Part shown: one piece after another, positions 7,852 to 17,707 of the stretch | Numbering within the stretch: the stretch's first letter is position 1 | Layout of the letters: each line of letters opens with the position of its first letter | Assembly (NCBI RefSeq): GCF_011045115.1 | Contig: NZ_JAAKZG010000005.1 | Coordinates: 248,001 to 312,000 of the forward strand | Direction: 5' to 3' | Length of the DNA: 64,000 nt | Source: Mesorhizobium zhangyense | GTDB taxonomy: Bacteria > Pseudomonadota > Alphaproteobacteria > Rhizobiales > Rhizobiaceae | Notes under the pieces: generated by a model | Databases searched by the model: none | Told to the model about the DNA's origin: nothing | Seen by the model: only the letters and a program-made list of their open reading frames with translations | Translations under genes and position numbers: made by a program

Positions 7852-10800
7852 ATGAACATTCATCCCAAACAGAATGACCCGCTCGTGCTTTCCGGCCGCG
7901 ACGTGACGGCCGTGCTCGGTCCGACCAACACCGGCAAGACGCATCTGGCGATCGAGCGCATGGTGGCGCATGAAAGCGGCATCATCGGCCTGCCGCTCCG
8001 GCTGCTGGCGCGCGAGGTCTATGGCCGCGTCTGCGAAAAGGTCGGGGCGCACAAGGTCGCGCTCGTCACCGGCGAGGAAAAGATACTGCCGCCGGGAGCC
8101 AAATATTCAGTCTGCACCGTCGAGGCGATGCCGCGCGAGACCAACGCCGCCTTCGTTGCCATAGACGAGGTGCAGCTTGCCGGCGATCTCGAGCGCGGCC
8201 ACATCTTCACCGACCGCATCCTGCATCTGAGGGGCCGGCAAGAAACGCTGCTGCTGGGCGCTGCCACCATGCGCGGCATTCTCGAGCGGCTGCTGCGTGG
8301 CGTTTCCGTGGTCACCCGGCCACGCCTGTCGCATCTCGCCTATGCCGGCTCCAAGAAGCTGACGCGTCTTCCCCGGCGCACGGCCATCGTCGCCTTCTCG
8401 GCCGACGAGGTCTATGCGATTGCCGAACTGATCCGGCGCCAGCGCGGCGGTGCTGCCGTCGTGCTCGGGGCGCTCAGCCCACGCACCCGCAATGCGCAGG
8501 TCGCGCTCTATCAGTCCGGCGATGTCGATTACCTGATCGCCACCGACGCCATCGGCATGGGCCTCAATCTCGATGTCGACCACGTCGCCTTCGCCCAGAA
8601 CCGCAAATTCGACGGCTTTCAATTCCGCGATCTCACCGCCGCCGAGCTTGGCCAGATCGCCGGCCGGGCCGGGCGGCATCTGCGCGACGGCACCTTTGGC
8701 GTCACCGGCCAGGTCGACCCGCTCTCCGACGAGCTGATCGAGAAGATCGAGGGGCATCATTTCGACCCGGTGAAGGTGCTGCAATGGCGCACGTCGCAGT
8801 TCGATTTTGCCAGCCTCGATGCGCTGAAGCGTTCGATGGAGACGACTGCTCCGGTCGAAGGGCTGACGCGCGCCTTGCCTGCGGTCGACGCGCAGGCGCT
8901 GGAGCAATTGTCGAAGGATCCCGACATCCGTGCCCTGGTGACCAGCCGCGACCGCGTCGCGCTGTTGTGGGAGGTCTGCGCGCTGCCGGACTATCGCCGC
9001 ATCGCGCCGGCGCAGCATGCCGATCTCATTTCCTCGATCTTCGTCGACATCGCCGATCGTGGCCATGTCGATGAAAATTACATGGCCGAGCAGGTGCGCC
9101 GCGCCGACTCGACCGAGGGCGATATCGACACGCTTTCGCACCGCATCGCCCAAATACGGACGTGGACCTATGTTTCCAATCGCCCTGGCTGGCTTGCCGA
9201 TCCGGCCCATTGGCAGGAAAAGACGCGGGAAATCGAAGACAGATTGTCGGATGCGCTGCATGAACGGTTGACGAAACGCTTCGTAGACCGCAGGACTTCC
9301 GTCCTCATGCGCCGCCTTAGAGAAAATACAATGCTTGAAGCCGAAATAAGCCCAACCGGAACGGTCCTCGTCGAAGGCCACCATGTCGGGGAATTGCAGG
9401 GGTTCCGTTTTACCGCCGACCAGAGCGCGGCCGGTGAAGATGGCAAGGCCATCAAGGCGGCAGCGCAAAAGGCGCTCGGCGTCGAGTTCGAGACGCGCGC
9501 CGAGCGCTTCTCGGCCTGCGCCAATGGCGATCTCGCGCTGGGTTCCGACGGCACCTTGCGGTGGATCGGCGCGCCGATCGGCACGCTGGTTTCGACCGAA
9601 GACGCCCTGCGCCCACGCGTCATCCTGCTTGCCGACGAGCAGCTGACCGGCCCGGCACGCGACAAGGTCGCTGTGCGCGCCGAACGCTTCGTCAATTTCC
9701 AGATCGACACGCTGCTCAAGCCGCTGCTCGACCTGAAGAACGCCGAGCAGCTTTCCGGCATCGCGCGCGGCATCGCCTTCCAGCTCGTCGAGAATTTCGG
9801 GCTGATCAATCGCCGCGATATCGCCGACGACATCAAGACGCTCGATCAGGAAGGCCGCGCCGGCCTGCGCCGCCTCGGCGTGCGCTTCGGCGCCTACCAT
9901 GTCTTCGTGCCGTCGCTGCTGAAGCCCGGTCCTGCCGGGCTGGTGACGCTCTTGTGGGCGCTGAAGAACGACGGCAAGGACAAGCCGGGCTTTGGCGATG
10001 TGGTTCACGCGCTGGCTGCCGGCCGCACCTCGGTCGTCATCGACCAGACGTTCGACAAGGCGTTCTACAAGCTTGCCGGTTTCCGCAATCTCGGCCGCCG
10101 CGCCGTGCGCGTCGACATACTTGAACGCTTGGCCGATCTCATTCGTCCCGCCCTTGCCTGGAAGGCCGGCATCGGCGCGCGGCCCGATGGCGCCTTCGAC
10201 GGCAGCGCCTTCCTGGTGACGCCGGCGATGATGTCGATCCTCGGCGCCACCGCCGACGACATCGAGGAAATCCTGAAGGGCCTCGGCTACCGCGCCGAGC
10301 CGAAGCCGGCCGTCGAGGTCAAGGCCCGGCTTGAAGCGCTGGACACCGCCACGCGCGAAGCCGCCGAAAAGGCAGCCGCCGCAAAGATCGAAGCGCAGGA
10401 GGCTGCTGCAAAGGCCGTCGCCGACGAAGCCAACGCCGTGTCGGAAGATGCGAGCGCGCCGGAAGCCGAAGCCGCGACGCCGGAAGCCGAAGCAACGGTG
10501 GCTGAAGTTGTCCAGCCGGAAGGTGCGGCTGCGGAGGAGACTGCCGCCGCCGCGCCGGAAGGTGATACGGTTGCTGCGGAAACTGCCGAGGCAACGCCGG
10601 AAGTAGCAGTTGAACCCGTTGATGTTCCCACATCGGAGCCGGCGGCGGAAGAACCCGTTGCGGAAGCCGCGCCGGTGGCTTCCGAACCCGAAAACGCAGA
10701 AGCAACCCCCGCTGCAGAAACCTCTACCGAGGCTCCGCCCGCCGTCGAAGCGACAGCGCCGCAGCCCGAAACGCCGGTCGAAGAGCCCAAGCCCATTCTT

Positions 10801-11193
10801 TTGTGGCGGCCGGCGCGTTTCGAGCGTCATCCGCGTCCACGCCATGACAACCGCTCGCGCGCTGGTCAGGCGGAAGCGCGCGGCGCACCCGGCCAACCGC
10901 GCCGGGATGGCGAGCGTCCGGCCCGCGAAGGCGACCGGCCGGCACGCGAGCCGGGCGGCAAGGAGCGTTTCGATCGCAGCAAGTTCAAGGGCAAGTCCGG
11001 CAAGCCGAACACCGAGGGTGGACGCAACGACGGCGGCAGGCATGACCGCCGCGACGATCGCGGCGGCGGCAAGGGCGGGTTCCAGGGCAAGCCTGCATTC
11101 CAGTCCAAGCCGCGCGAGGAGCGCCCGGTGCGCGTCGATCCGGACTCGCCCTTCGCCAAGCTCGCCGCGCTGCGCGACCAGCTCAAGAAGTAG
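7852..11193 (+). CDS. Suv3-like DEAD/DEAH-family RNA helicase with long disordered tail
   Basis: The start at ATG 7852 gives 1113 residues; the frame also opens at GTG 7747, but that extension is a proline run with no conserved start. Motif I is GPTNTGKT (residues 23-30) and motif II DEVQ (105-108), the box typical of Suv3-type helicases rather than DEAD. Motifs such as GAATMR, ATDAIGMGLNLD and GRAGRH follow. From about residue 815 the chain becomes Ala/Glu/Pro rich and then Arg/Gly/Lys rich to the C-terminus, as in rhizobial MgpS-like proteins. Suv3 relatives unwind RNA for decay; the basic tail probably binds RNA or ribosomes. The following S4-domain gene is 12 bp away, suggesting shared RNA work. 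Confidence 0.88.
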   Translation: MNIHPKQNDPLVLSGRDVTAVLGPTNTGKTHLAIERMVAHESGIIGLPLRLLAREVYGRVCEKVGAHKVALVTGEEKILPPGAKYSVCTVEAMPRETNAAFVAIDEVQLAGDLERGHIFTDRILHLRGRQETLLLGAATMRGILERLLRGVSVVTRPRLSHLAYAGSKKLTRLPRRTAIVAFSADEVYAIAELIRRQRGGAAVVLGALSPRTRNAQVALYQSGDVDYLIATDAIGMGLNLDVDHVAFAQNRKFDGFQFRDLTAAELGQIAGRAGRHLRDGTFGVTGQVDPLSDELIEKIEGHHFDPVKVLQWRTSQFDFASLDALKRSMETTAPVEGLTRALPAVDAQALEQLSKDPDIRALVTSRDRVALLWEVCALPDYRRIAPAQHADLISSIFVDIADRGHVDENYMAEQVRRADSTEGDIDTLSHRIAQIRTWTYVSNRPGWLADPAHWQEKTREIEDRLSDALHERLTKRFVDRRTSVLMRRLRENTMLEAEISPTGTVLVEGHHVGELQGFRFTADQSAAGEDGKAIKAAAQKALGVEFETRAERFSACANGDLALGSDGTLRWIGAPIGTLVSTEDALRPRVILLADEQLTGPARDKVAVRAERFVNFQIDTLLKPLLDLKNAEQLSGIARGIAFQLVENFGLINRRDIADDIKTLDQEGRAGLRRLGVRFGAYHVFVPSLLKPGPAGLVTLLWALKNDGKDKPGFGDVVHALAAGRTSVVIDQTFDKAFYKLAGFRNLGRRAVRVDILERLADLIRPALAWKAGIGARPDGAFDGSAFLVTPAMMSILGATADDIEEILKGLGYRAEPKPAVEVKARLEALDTATREAAEKAAAAKIEAQEAAAKAVADEANAVSEDASAPEAEAATPEAEATVAEVVQPEGAAAEETAAAAPEGDTVAAETAEATPEVAVEPVDVPTSEPAAEEPVAEAAPVASEPENAEATPAAETSTEAPPAVEATAPQPETPVEEPKPILLWRPARFERHPRPRHDNRSRAGQAEARGAPGQPRRDGERPAREGDRPAREPGGKERFDRSKFKGKSGKPNTEGGRNDGGRHDRRDDRGGGKGGFQGKPAFQSKPREERPVRVDPDSPFAKLAALRDQLKK

Positions 11194-11205
11194 GCTGCAG
11201 GGTCG

Positions 11206-11592
11206 ATGTCCGCCGACGGTCGTCAGCGTATCGACAAATGGCTGTTCTTTTCGCGCGCGGTGAAATCGCGTTCGCTGGGTGCGAAACTCGCCCAGGCGGG
11301 CCGCGTGCGCATCAATGGCGACAAGTCCAGCCAGGCCGCGGATTCGGTTAAGCCAGGCGATGTCCTGACGATTACGCTGGAACGGCGCATCCTCGTCTAC
11401 AAGGTGCTTTCCTGCGGTTCGCGCCGTGGACCGGCGGAAGAAGCCCGGCTGCTCTACGAGGATATTTCGCCCGCACCGGCGCCGAAGGATGCTCTACTTC
11501 CCGACGCACTCGTTCCCGTCCGCGATGCCGGCAGCGGCCGCCCGACCAAGCGCCAGCGCAGGGAAACAGACCGGTTGCGCGGCGGCGATTGA
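11206..11592 (+). CDS. S4-domain RNA-binding protein (Hsp15-like)
   Basis: A 128-residue protein with an N-terminal S4 RNA-binding fold: RIDKWLFFSRAVKSRSLGAKLAQAG and RVRINGDKSSQAADSVKPGDVLTI. The C-terminus is basic (RPTKRQRRETDRL). It resembles HslR/Hsp15, which in Escherichia coli binds stalled 50S subunits carrying peptidyl-tRNA. It follows the helicase by 12 bp, so co-expression is likely. Exact orthology to HslR is not certain. Confidence 0.85.
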   Translation: MSADGRQRIDKWLFFSRAVKSRSLGAKLAQAGRVRINGDKSSQAADSVKPGDVLTITLERRILVYKVLSCGSRRGPAEEARLLYEDISPAPAPKDALLPDALVPVRDAGSGRPTKRQRRETDRLRGGD

Positions 11593-11742
11593 CGGTATCG
11601 GTTGCCACCGCGGCTTGGGTGGGGTGAAAATGCATTCCGGTGTGAGGCAATTGCGCGCAAAAGCCACCCTTGCAAGACATTGGCAAAGGCGCTACCTCAC
11701 CCCATCTTAAGTTCGAAGGGGCCGTCCCGGAGCAGTAGCAGC

Positions 11743-12081
<339 letters not shown>

Positions 12082-12441
12082 AGGCTAGTCCAAAAAGGGC
12101 ATAGGGCGGGCGCTTTTTAAGCCTTCCGGCGGACATCTCCGGCGGTCGGGTCTTCGCGCATGCAGCAAAACCTTGATTCTTTCAACTTTTTGTGGTACCA
12201 CTGCTGCAACATGCCGCTGACACGCTGTCGATTTATGGCGCAACGCCCTAATCACTGAAAGGTGAACACGAACTCCGGACCAAGGCATCTTGGGCCAGGC
12301 AAACGCTTTTGATGCGATTTGCCAGGCCCTGCTTTACCGGAGGGCGTTAGCCTGTGTGTGGCATTCCCAGTTCGGCCAGTTGGCCGTCCCATCAGGTCCG
12401 CCGGCGCTCTAGCCGGGACCGCAAAAGGAGTTCAGGGCGTA
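12082..12441. other. 360 bp leader region of carD
   Basis: No gene is supported here. The stretch holds an AT-richer patch (CCTTGATTCTTTCAACTTTTTGTGG split around 12172-12196) that could be a promoter, a small stem CCAAG/CTTGG near 12280, and the ribosome site AAAAGGAG at 12423-12430. A long 5' leader for carD is plausible. Confidence 0.4.
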
Positions 12442-13032
12442 ATGGCAACCACAACCCCGCAGAAGAAGCCTTCCTCAACTGGCCGCCACGGCTTCAAGAC
12501 CGGCGAATACATTGTGTACCCGGCACATGGCGTCGGCCAGATCATGTCCATCGACGAGCAGGAAGTCGCGGGCCACAAGCTGGAGCTTTTCGTCATCGAT
12601 TTCCAGAAGGACAAGATGCGCCTGAAGGTGCCGGTCGCCAAGGCGACCTCCATCGGCATGCGCAAGCTTTCGGAAACCGACTATGTCGACCGTGCGCTGA
12701 AAGTGCTGCAGGGCCGTGCTCGCGTGAAGCGCACCATGTGGTCGCGCCGCGCGCAGGAATATGATGCGAAGATCAATTCCGGCGACCTGATCTCGATCTC
12801 GGAAGTCGTTCGCGACCTTTTCCGCGCCGAGAACCAGCCCGAGCAGTCCTATTCCGAGCGCCAGCTCTATGAAGCAGCGCTGGACCGCATGGCCCGTGAA
12901 ATCGCAGCCGTCAACCGCCTGTCGGAAACCGAAGCGGTTCGCATGATCGAGATCAACCTTGCCAAGGGCCCGAAGCGTGGCGCCAAGGCCGAGGCCGACA
13001 ACGAAGAAGCCGAGCAGGAAGAAGCTGCGTAA
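12442..13032 (+). CDS. carD: CarD/CdnL-family RNA polymerase-binding regulator
   Basis: A 196-residue protein. The start at 12442 lies 11 bp after AAAGGAG. Residues ~12-70 form the CarD/TRCF RNA-polymerase-interacting domain (GEYIVYPAHGVGQIMSIDEQEVAG), followed by the helical C-terminal domain with RVKRTMWSRRAQEYDAKINSGD and SERQLYEAALDRMAREIAAV. Alphaproteobacterial CdnL stabilises open complexes at rRNA and biosynthetic promoters. The tail is acidic (EADNEEAEQEEAA). A strong terminator follows at 13061-13089. Confidence 0.94.
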   Translation: MATTTPQKKPSSTGRHGFKTGEYIVYPAHGVGQIMSIDEQEVAGHKLELFVIDFQKDKMRLKVPVAKATSIGMRKLSETDYVDRALKVLQGRARVKRTMWSRRAQEYDAKINSGDLISISEVVRDLFRAENQPEQSYSERQLYEAALDRMAREIAAVNRLSETEAVRMIEINLAKGPKRGAKAEADNEEAEQEEAA

Positions 13033-13060
13033 GCAGCGGCTTTCAGGCTTTCGACATTTG

Positions 13061-13089
13061 AAAAACCCGGCGGAGACGCCGGGTTTTTT
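13061..13089 (+). terminator. Terminator of carD
   Basis: AAAAACCCGGCG-GAGA-CGCCGGGTTTTTT, a textbook intrinsic terminator 29 bp after the carD stop. Confidence 0.95.
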
Positions 13090-13184
13090 GTTGCCGCCAT
13101 CCGGAGGCACTGAGGATCGATCGTTATTGCCCTTGCCTCATAACGGTATAGAATCCCGTCCAATCCGCTATAGGAGTGCCGGCA

Positions 13185-13373
13185 ATGGACGAAGACGCCC
13201 TCAACATGTCGATCCGCAAATTTCTGAAGGAAGTCGGCATCACCTCGCAGCGCGAGATCGAAGCGGTAGCGCGCAACGGCAAGGCAGGCGGCAAGCTCAA
13301 GCTGCGCATGACGCTGACCGCCGAAGGCACGGACCTCAATCACGTCGTGGATGGCGAGATCCAGCTGACCTGA
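13185..13373 (+). CDS. Small conserved protein, DUF6494-like
   Basis: A 62-residue cytoplasmic protein, MDEDALNMSIRKFLKEVGITSQ at the N-terminus and a beta-rich Lys/Thr region ending in VDGEIQLT. The ATG at 13185 follows TAGGAG with 8 bp spacing; a GTG at 13176 is less likely. It resembles the DUF6494 family of proteobacteria, which has no known function. It is convergent with the acyl-CoA dehydrogenase gene, only 7 bp apart. Confidence 0.75.
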   Translation: MDEDALNMSIRKFLKEVGITSQREIEAVARNGKAGGKLKLRMTLTAEGTDLNHVVDGEIQLT

Positions 13374-13380
13374 ATCTGCT

Positions 13381-15168
13381 TCAAAACCACTCCGGCTTCA
13401 TCGTCAGCGTCGTGTCATCCAGACTGTCGAGCAGCGCGCGCTGGGTGCGGGCCTTGGGCAGTTCGTAGGCGAAGAAGTAGCGGCAGGCGGCAAGCTTGCC
13501 TTCGAGGAAGTCCGTGTTGGCCCCGTCGGTCCTCAGCTTGCGCGAGGCGGTGAGCGCCTGGCGCAGCCACATCCACGCGACCACGACATGGCCCATCATG
13601 TCGAGATAGAGCGTCGCGTTGGCAAGGCCGCTTTCGGGGGCGCTGGCGGCCCTGCCGGCAAGTTTGCCGGTCGTGGCGACCGCCTCGCCGAGATGAGCGG
13701 CAAGATCCTCGGCGTGGGCGGCGAGGTTTTCGAAGGCGTGCGCCTGCGTCACGTCGGCCATGATCCGGGTGGCCAGCGTCTTGATGCCGGCGCCGTTGTC
13801 CTGCATCACCTTGCGGCCGAGCAGGTCGAGGCCCTGAATGCCATGCGTGCCTTCGTGGATGGCATTCAGCCGGTTGTCGCGGTAGAGGCGCTCGACCGGA
13901 TAATCGCGCGTATAGCCGTAGCCGCCGAGCACCTGTATCGCATGCTTGTTGGCCTCGAGGCAGAATTCCGACGGCCATGATTTGGCAATCGGCGTCAGCA
14001 GATCGAGCAGCAATTCGGTTTCGTGGCGGGTTTCGGCATTCGGTGCCGCCTTCGTCGCATCGACCAGAAAGGCTGTGTAGAGCAGCAGCGCCAGCGCGCC
14101 CTCCACAGCGGCCTTCTGGGCGAGCAGCAGGCGCCTGACATCGGCGTGCTCGATGATCGGCACCTGGGCGCTCGACGCGTCCTTGTGGCCGGGATGGCGG
14201 CCCTGCGGGCGGTCCCTGGCGTAGACCAGCGAAGCGCGGTAGCCGGCGGCGCCAAGGGCTGCTGCCCCGAGGCCGACACCGATGCGGGCTTCGTTCATCA
14301 TGTGGAACATGTAGGTCAGGCCGCGATTGGCCTCGCCGACCAGATAGCCGCGGCAGGGCGTCTTTTCGCCGAGATTGAGCGCTGCATTCGTCGTGCCGCG
14401 ATAGCCCATCTTGTGGTTCAGCCCGGCAAGCTCGACGCCGTTCCTTTTGCCCCGCTTGCCGTCCTTCCTGAGCAGGTATTTCGGCACGATGAACAGCGAT
14501 ATGCCCTTCACGCCGGGAGGGCTGTCGGGAAGCCGCGCCAGAACCAGATGGATGATGTTTTCCGAGATTTCCTGGTCGCCGCCGGAAATCCACATCTTCT
14601 GGCCATGCAGGAGATAGCTGTCCTTGTCCGGTTCTGCCTTGGTGGTGATGTCGGAGAGGGAAGAACCCGCCTGCGGCTCCGACAGGCACATGGTGCCGAA
14701 GAAGCGCCCCTCGATCATCGGTTTCAGGAAGCGTTCCTTCTGGTCGTCCGAGCCGAAGGCCGCGATGAGGTGCGCTGCCCCGACCGTCAGGAACGGATAG
14801 GCGGCGGTGCTGACATTGGCCATCGAGAAGATGAAGCTTGCGGCGCTGCGCAGGGTTTCCGGCATCTGCGCGCCGCCCCATTCCTGATCGAAGCCCGCGC
14901 CGAAGAAGCCGGCCTCGCGGTAGGCTGCCAAAGCCTGACCCACGCGCGGGTCCATCGCCACCTTGCCGTTTTCGAAGCGCGGCTCGTCGAGATCGAGCGC
15001 TGCCGCATGCGGCAGGAAGTGATCCATGGCGATACGCTCGGCGGTGTCCAGCACCTCCTCCATGGCAGTCCGGTCGTAATCGGCAAAGCGCGGCAATGCC
15101 GCCAGGCTGGCGGTCGGCAGGGCGTCGAAAAGCTGGAAAGCAAGATCGGTGCGGTCGACGGAGATCAT
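13381..15168 (-). CDS. Acyl-CoA dehydrogenase (large, DmdC-like class)
   Basis: A 595-residue flavoprotein of the acyl-CoA dehydrogenase superfamily. The start at 15168 follows AAGGATTGTTCC; the open extension to 15360 overlaps the divergent promoter region and is rejected. FAD/substrate motifs include TMCLSEPQAGSSLSDI and KMWISGGDQ; the catalytic base is probably Glu in AIHEGTHGIQ. A C-terminal extra helical domain makes it longer than classic medium-chain enzymes and like the 3-methylmercaptopropionyl-CoA dehydrogenase (DmdC)/FadE-like class. The natural substrate cannot be read from sequence. It diverges from rpoH2. Confidence 0.88.
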   Translation of the reverse strand: MISVDRTDLAFQLFDALPTASLAALPRFADYDRTAMEEVLDTAERIAMDHFLPHAAALDLDEPRFENGKVAMDPRVGQALAAYREAGFFGAGFDQEWGGAQMPETLRSAASFIFSMANVSTAAYPFLTVGAAHLIAAFGSDDQKERFLKPMIEGRFFGTMCLSEPQAGSSLSDITTKAEPDKDSYLLHGQKMWISGGDQEISENIIHLVLARLPDSPPGVKGISLFIVPKYLLRKDGKRGKRNGVELAGLNHKMGYRGTTNAALNLGEKTPCRGYLVGEANRGLTYMFHMMNEARIGVGLGAAALGAAGYRASLVYARDRPQGRHPGHKDASSAQVPIIEHADVRRLLLAQKAAVEGALALLLYTAFLVDATKAAPNAETRHETELLLDLLTPIAKSWPSEFCLEANKHAIQVLGGYGYTRDYPVERLYRDNRLNAIHEGTHGIQGLDLLGRKVMQDNGAGIKTLATRIMADVTQAHAFENLAAHAEDLAAHLGEAVATTGKLAGRAASAPESGLANATLYLDMMGHVVVAWMWLRQALTASRKLRTDGANTDFLEGKLAACRYFFAYELPKARTQRALLDSLDDTTLTMKPEWF

Positions 15169-15316
15169 GGAACAATCCTTCGCGCAAGACGTTTCAAGGC
15201 CTGTAGGGCGATGTGCGGCGACTTCAACCCTCCCCGACCATCCCCGCCGAATGTCCACCCCCGGGTCGGAAGCCTCGAAGTATAGAGCAATTGCGCCGGA
15301 GTTTGGGAGTGCCCGG

Positions 15317-16177
15317 ATGATTGAAGACAAAGCAAGGCGAACCATGATCCGGGCGGCCATGAAGGCGCCCTATCTCGAGCGTGGTGAAGAGCACGAACTT
15401 GCGCTGCGTTGGCGCGACCACCGCGACCAGGCAGCGATGCACCGCATCACCACCGCTCATATGCGCCTCGTCATCTCGATGGCGACGAAATTCCGCTATT
15501 TCGGCCTGCCGATCGGCGATCTGATCCAGGAGGGCCATGTCGGCCTTCTCGAAGCCGCAGCGCGGTTCGAGCCGGATCGCGACGTGCGTTTCTCGACCTA
15601 TGCGACATGGTGGATACGCGCCTCGATGCAGGACTACATCCTGCGCAACTGGTCGATCGTGCGCGGCGGCACCAGTTCGACGCAGAAGGCGCTGTTCTTC
15701 AACCTGCGCCGGCTGCGCGCCAAGCTGGCGCAAGGCCCGGGCATGCTTTCGGGCGAGGCGCTCTACAAGGAGATTTCCACCGCCCTCGGCGTTTCGGAAT
15801 CCGATGTCGCGATGATGGATTCGCGGCTTTCCGGCCCCGATACCTCGCTCAATGCCCCCCTTGTCGATGATGGCGGCGGCTCGGCCGACCGCATGGATTT
15901 CCTCGTCTCCGACGATCCCCTGCCTGATGAAGTCGTCGGCGAGGCGATCGACGATGAGCGCCGTTCGGGCTGGCTGAAGAATGCGCTTCATGTGCTGAAC
16001 GAGCGCGAGCTGCGCATCATCGAGGAGCGCCGGCTTCAGGACGAGGGCGCCACCCTGGAATCGCTCGGCGAAACCCTCGGCATCTCCAAGGAACGCGTGC
16101 GGCAGATCGAAAGCCGTGCGCTGCAGAAGCTAAGGGTGGCGCTCGTCAAGGAAAGCCCGGCGTTTCTGAGCGCTTGA
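15317..16177 (+). CDS. rpoH2: RNA polymerase sigma-32-type factor, RpoH2-like
   Basis: A 286-residue sigma-70 family factor. The start at 15317 (MIEDKARRTMIRAAM) is chosen because the upstream frame overlaps the divergent gene. Region 2 is DLIQEGHVGLLEAAARFEP with RFSTYATWWIRASMQDYILRNWS; the RpoH box is STQKALFFNLRR (about residues 121-131); region 4 ends in a helix-turn-helix, LESLGETLGISKERVRQIESRA. Rhizobiales carry two RpoH paralogues, and length and N-terminus resemble RpoH2, which acts under the general stress factor RpoE2. RpoH2 versus RpoH1 is inferred, and no clear RpoE2 promoter was spotted. Confidence 0.88.
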   Translation: MIEDKARRTMIRAAMKAPYLERGEEHELALRWRDHRDQAAMHRITTAHMRLVISMATKFRYFGLPIGDLIQEGHVGLLEAAARFEPDRDVRFSTYATWWIRASMQDYILRNWSIVRGGTSSTQKALFFNLRRLRAKLAQGPGMLSGEALYKEISTALGVSESDVAMMDSRLSGPDTSLNAPLVDDGGGSADRMDFLVSDDPLPDEVVGEAIDDERRSGWLKNALHVLNERELRIIEERRLQDEGATLESLGETLGISKERVRQIESRALQKLRVALVKESPAFLSA

Positions 16178-16185
16178 TGCTGCGA

Positions 16186-16215
16186 TTTTCCTTCTCCCAC
16201 AAGGGGAGAAGGAAA
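16186..16215. terminator. Bidirectional terminator between rpoH2 and the M48 protease gene
   Basis: TTTTCCTTCTCCC-ACAA-GGGGAGAAGGAAAA, in a convergent gap of only 48 bp, so it can serve both genes. Its sequence also resembles the R1 repeat family. Confidence 0.8.
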
Positions 16216-16225
16216 AGCTTCTTCC

Positions 16226-17707
16226 CTACCGATCTGAAACGATTTTCACCTTGTCGCCGGCCGACACGGTGGCGCCGGGCGCAAGGCCGTTGAGCACCCT
16301 GAACAGGTCGAGCTTGCGGTCGACACCGATCATGCCGGCAGCCAGCGTGCCCATTGTCTGCCCGGGCTTGACGGTAACGACGCGGATGCGCAGCGGCTTC
16401 AGCGCTGCCTTTTCCGCCTCGCTGAGGACATGGAAACTGCCGCCGACCGAGCGCGCCACGGCGTCGAGCGAGTTGCCGGCCAGCGGTGCGGCCGTCAGCA
16501 GGCGATAGACCTGGCCGTTGGCGCGGATGACGGTGACGTCGAATTGCCAGCCGTCGGCCCGTGCCTGGGCGACTGCCGCCTCGTTGCCATTGATGGTCTC
16601 GGTGCGCACGCTTGAATCCACCAGCCCGGCAACCCAGCCGCTGCGCAGATAGTCGGTCAGCGACATTTTTGGCTCGATGGTCACGCCATCGAAACGGATT
16701 GCCATGTCGCCGGGTCCGGTCGCGGTGACGGCTGCCGCCGTATTGTCGATGGCAAAGCCGGCGGGGACGGAAAAGGACACGCCAAGACGCGGATGCATGA
16801 ACGTGTTGCCGCGCACATAGCCTTCCTCCGGCGTATCGCCGAACAACAGGCCGTCAATGCCGGCCAGGAAGGAATCGCGATCCTTGACCCCGGTGCCGGG
16901 AGGGCCGATCAAGCGAGCATGGCGCTGCGCCAGTTCGATGCGCTGCGGCGTGTTGGGGTGGCTGGCCAGGAAGTCGAGGCTTGGATCGGTCGCGCCGCTG
17001 ATCGACCGGAAATCGCTATAGGCGGCCATGGACTGCAGGAAGCGGCCAGCGGCATAAGGATCGAAGCCGGCCTGCCCGATCGCCTTGATGCCGATGGCGT
17101 CGGCTTCCAGCTCCTGGTTGCGCGAGAACTGGGCGAGCCTGAGCTTGCCGCGGATAAGCGCCACCTTGGCCGTCTGGCTTTCGCCGAGAACGTCGGTGAC
17201 GACCTTGTTGGCCAGAACCTCCTCGGCTTCCTTCTGCTGGCGCTGAAGCCCATGATTGGCCGTCACATGGCCCATCTCGTGGGCGATGACGGCGGCAAGC
17301 TCGGAGGAATCGTTGGCGAGCGCCAGAAGCCCGCGCGTCACATAGAGATAGCCGCCGGGCAGCGCGAAGGCGTTGACGTTGGGCGAATTGAGGATGGTGA
17401 TGCGATAGGTCTGGGTCGGGTTGGCCGACACGGTGGTCAGGCTGCCGACGACCTTGGCGACCATGCGCTCAAGCTTGGGATCGGAATATTCGCCGCCATA
17501 GGTCGCGAGAATGCGCGGATGCTGGCTCTTGGCGAGCTCGGCCAGCCGGTTGTTGCGCGAAACGCTGTCGACGGTGACCGGGTTGTCGGACGGGCGGAAA
17601 GCAGATTCCGTGATGTTGTCGCCGGTCAGCGCCTGGCAGCCGGCCAACAGCGCCAGAAAAGCCACGGCAAAGCCGAAGCGCGCTGCAGGGCGCACCGGCG
17701 AGAGCAT
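16226..17707 (-). CDS. M48-family metalloprotease lipoprotein with C-terminal LysM-like domain
   Basis: A 493-residue exported protease. The start at 17707 gives a lipoprotein signal with lipobox LLAG-Cys24. The zinc motif HEMGH lies at 143-147, with the third ligand Glu in ELEADAIGI and the M48 motif SHPNTPQRI. The last ~50 residues (GQTMGTLAAGMIGVDRK...) look like a LysM peptidoglycan-binding domain, which is unlike BepA's TPR tail. It probably acts in outer-membrane protein quality control, by analogy with BepA/LoiP. A longer frame to 18031 has no conserved start. It is the third gene in line after thiQ on the same strand but 188 bp away. Confidence 0.88.
   Translation of the reverse strand: MLSPVRPAARFGFAVAFLALLAGCQALTGDNITESAFRPSDNPVTVDSVSRNNRLAELAKSQHPRILATYGGEYSDPKLERMVAKVVGSLTTVSANPTQTYRITILNSPNVNAFALPGGYLYVTRGLLALANDSSELAAVIAHEMGHVTANHGLQRQQKEAEEVLANKVVTDVLGESQTAKVALIRGKLRLAQFSRNQELEADAIGIKAIGQAGFDPYAAGRFLQSMAAYSDFRSISGATDPSLDFLASHPNTPQRIELAQRHARLIGPPGTGVKDRDSFLAGIDGLLFGDTPEEGYVRGNTFMHPRLGVSFSVPAGFAIDNTAAAVTATGPGDMAIRFDGVTIEPKMSLTDYLRSGWVAGLVDSSVRTETINGNEAAVAQARADGWQFDVTVIRANGQVYRLLTAAPLAGNSLDAVARSVGGSFHVLSEAEKAALKPLRIRVVTVKPGQTMGTLAAGMIGVDRKLDLFRVLNGLAPGATVSAGDKVKIVSDR

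Noticed and set aside
8107-11043. A 978-codon open frame opposite the helicase gene
   Set aside because: It is the reverse shadow of a GC-rich gene, full of Arg/Gly runs and without any domain or ribosome site.
13415-15187. A 590-codon frame overlapping the acyl-CoA dehydrogenase on the same strand
   Set aside because: Frame-shifted shadow; its translation is low complexity and the other frame has all enzyme motifs.
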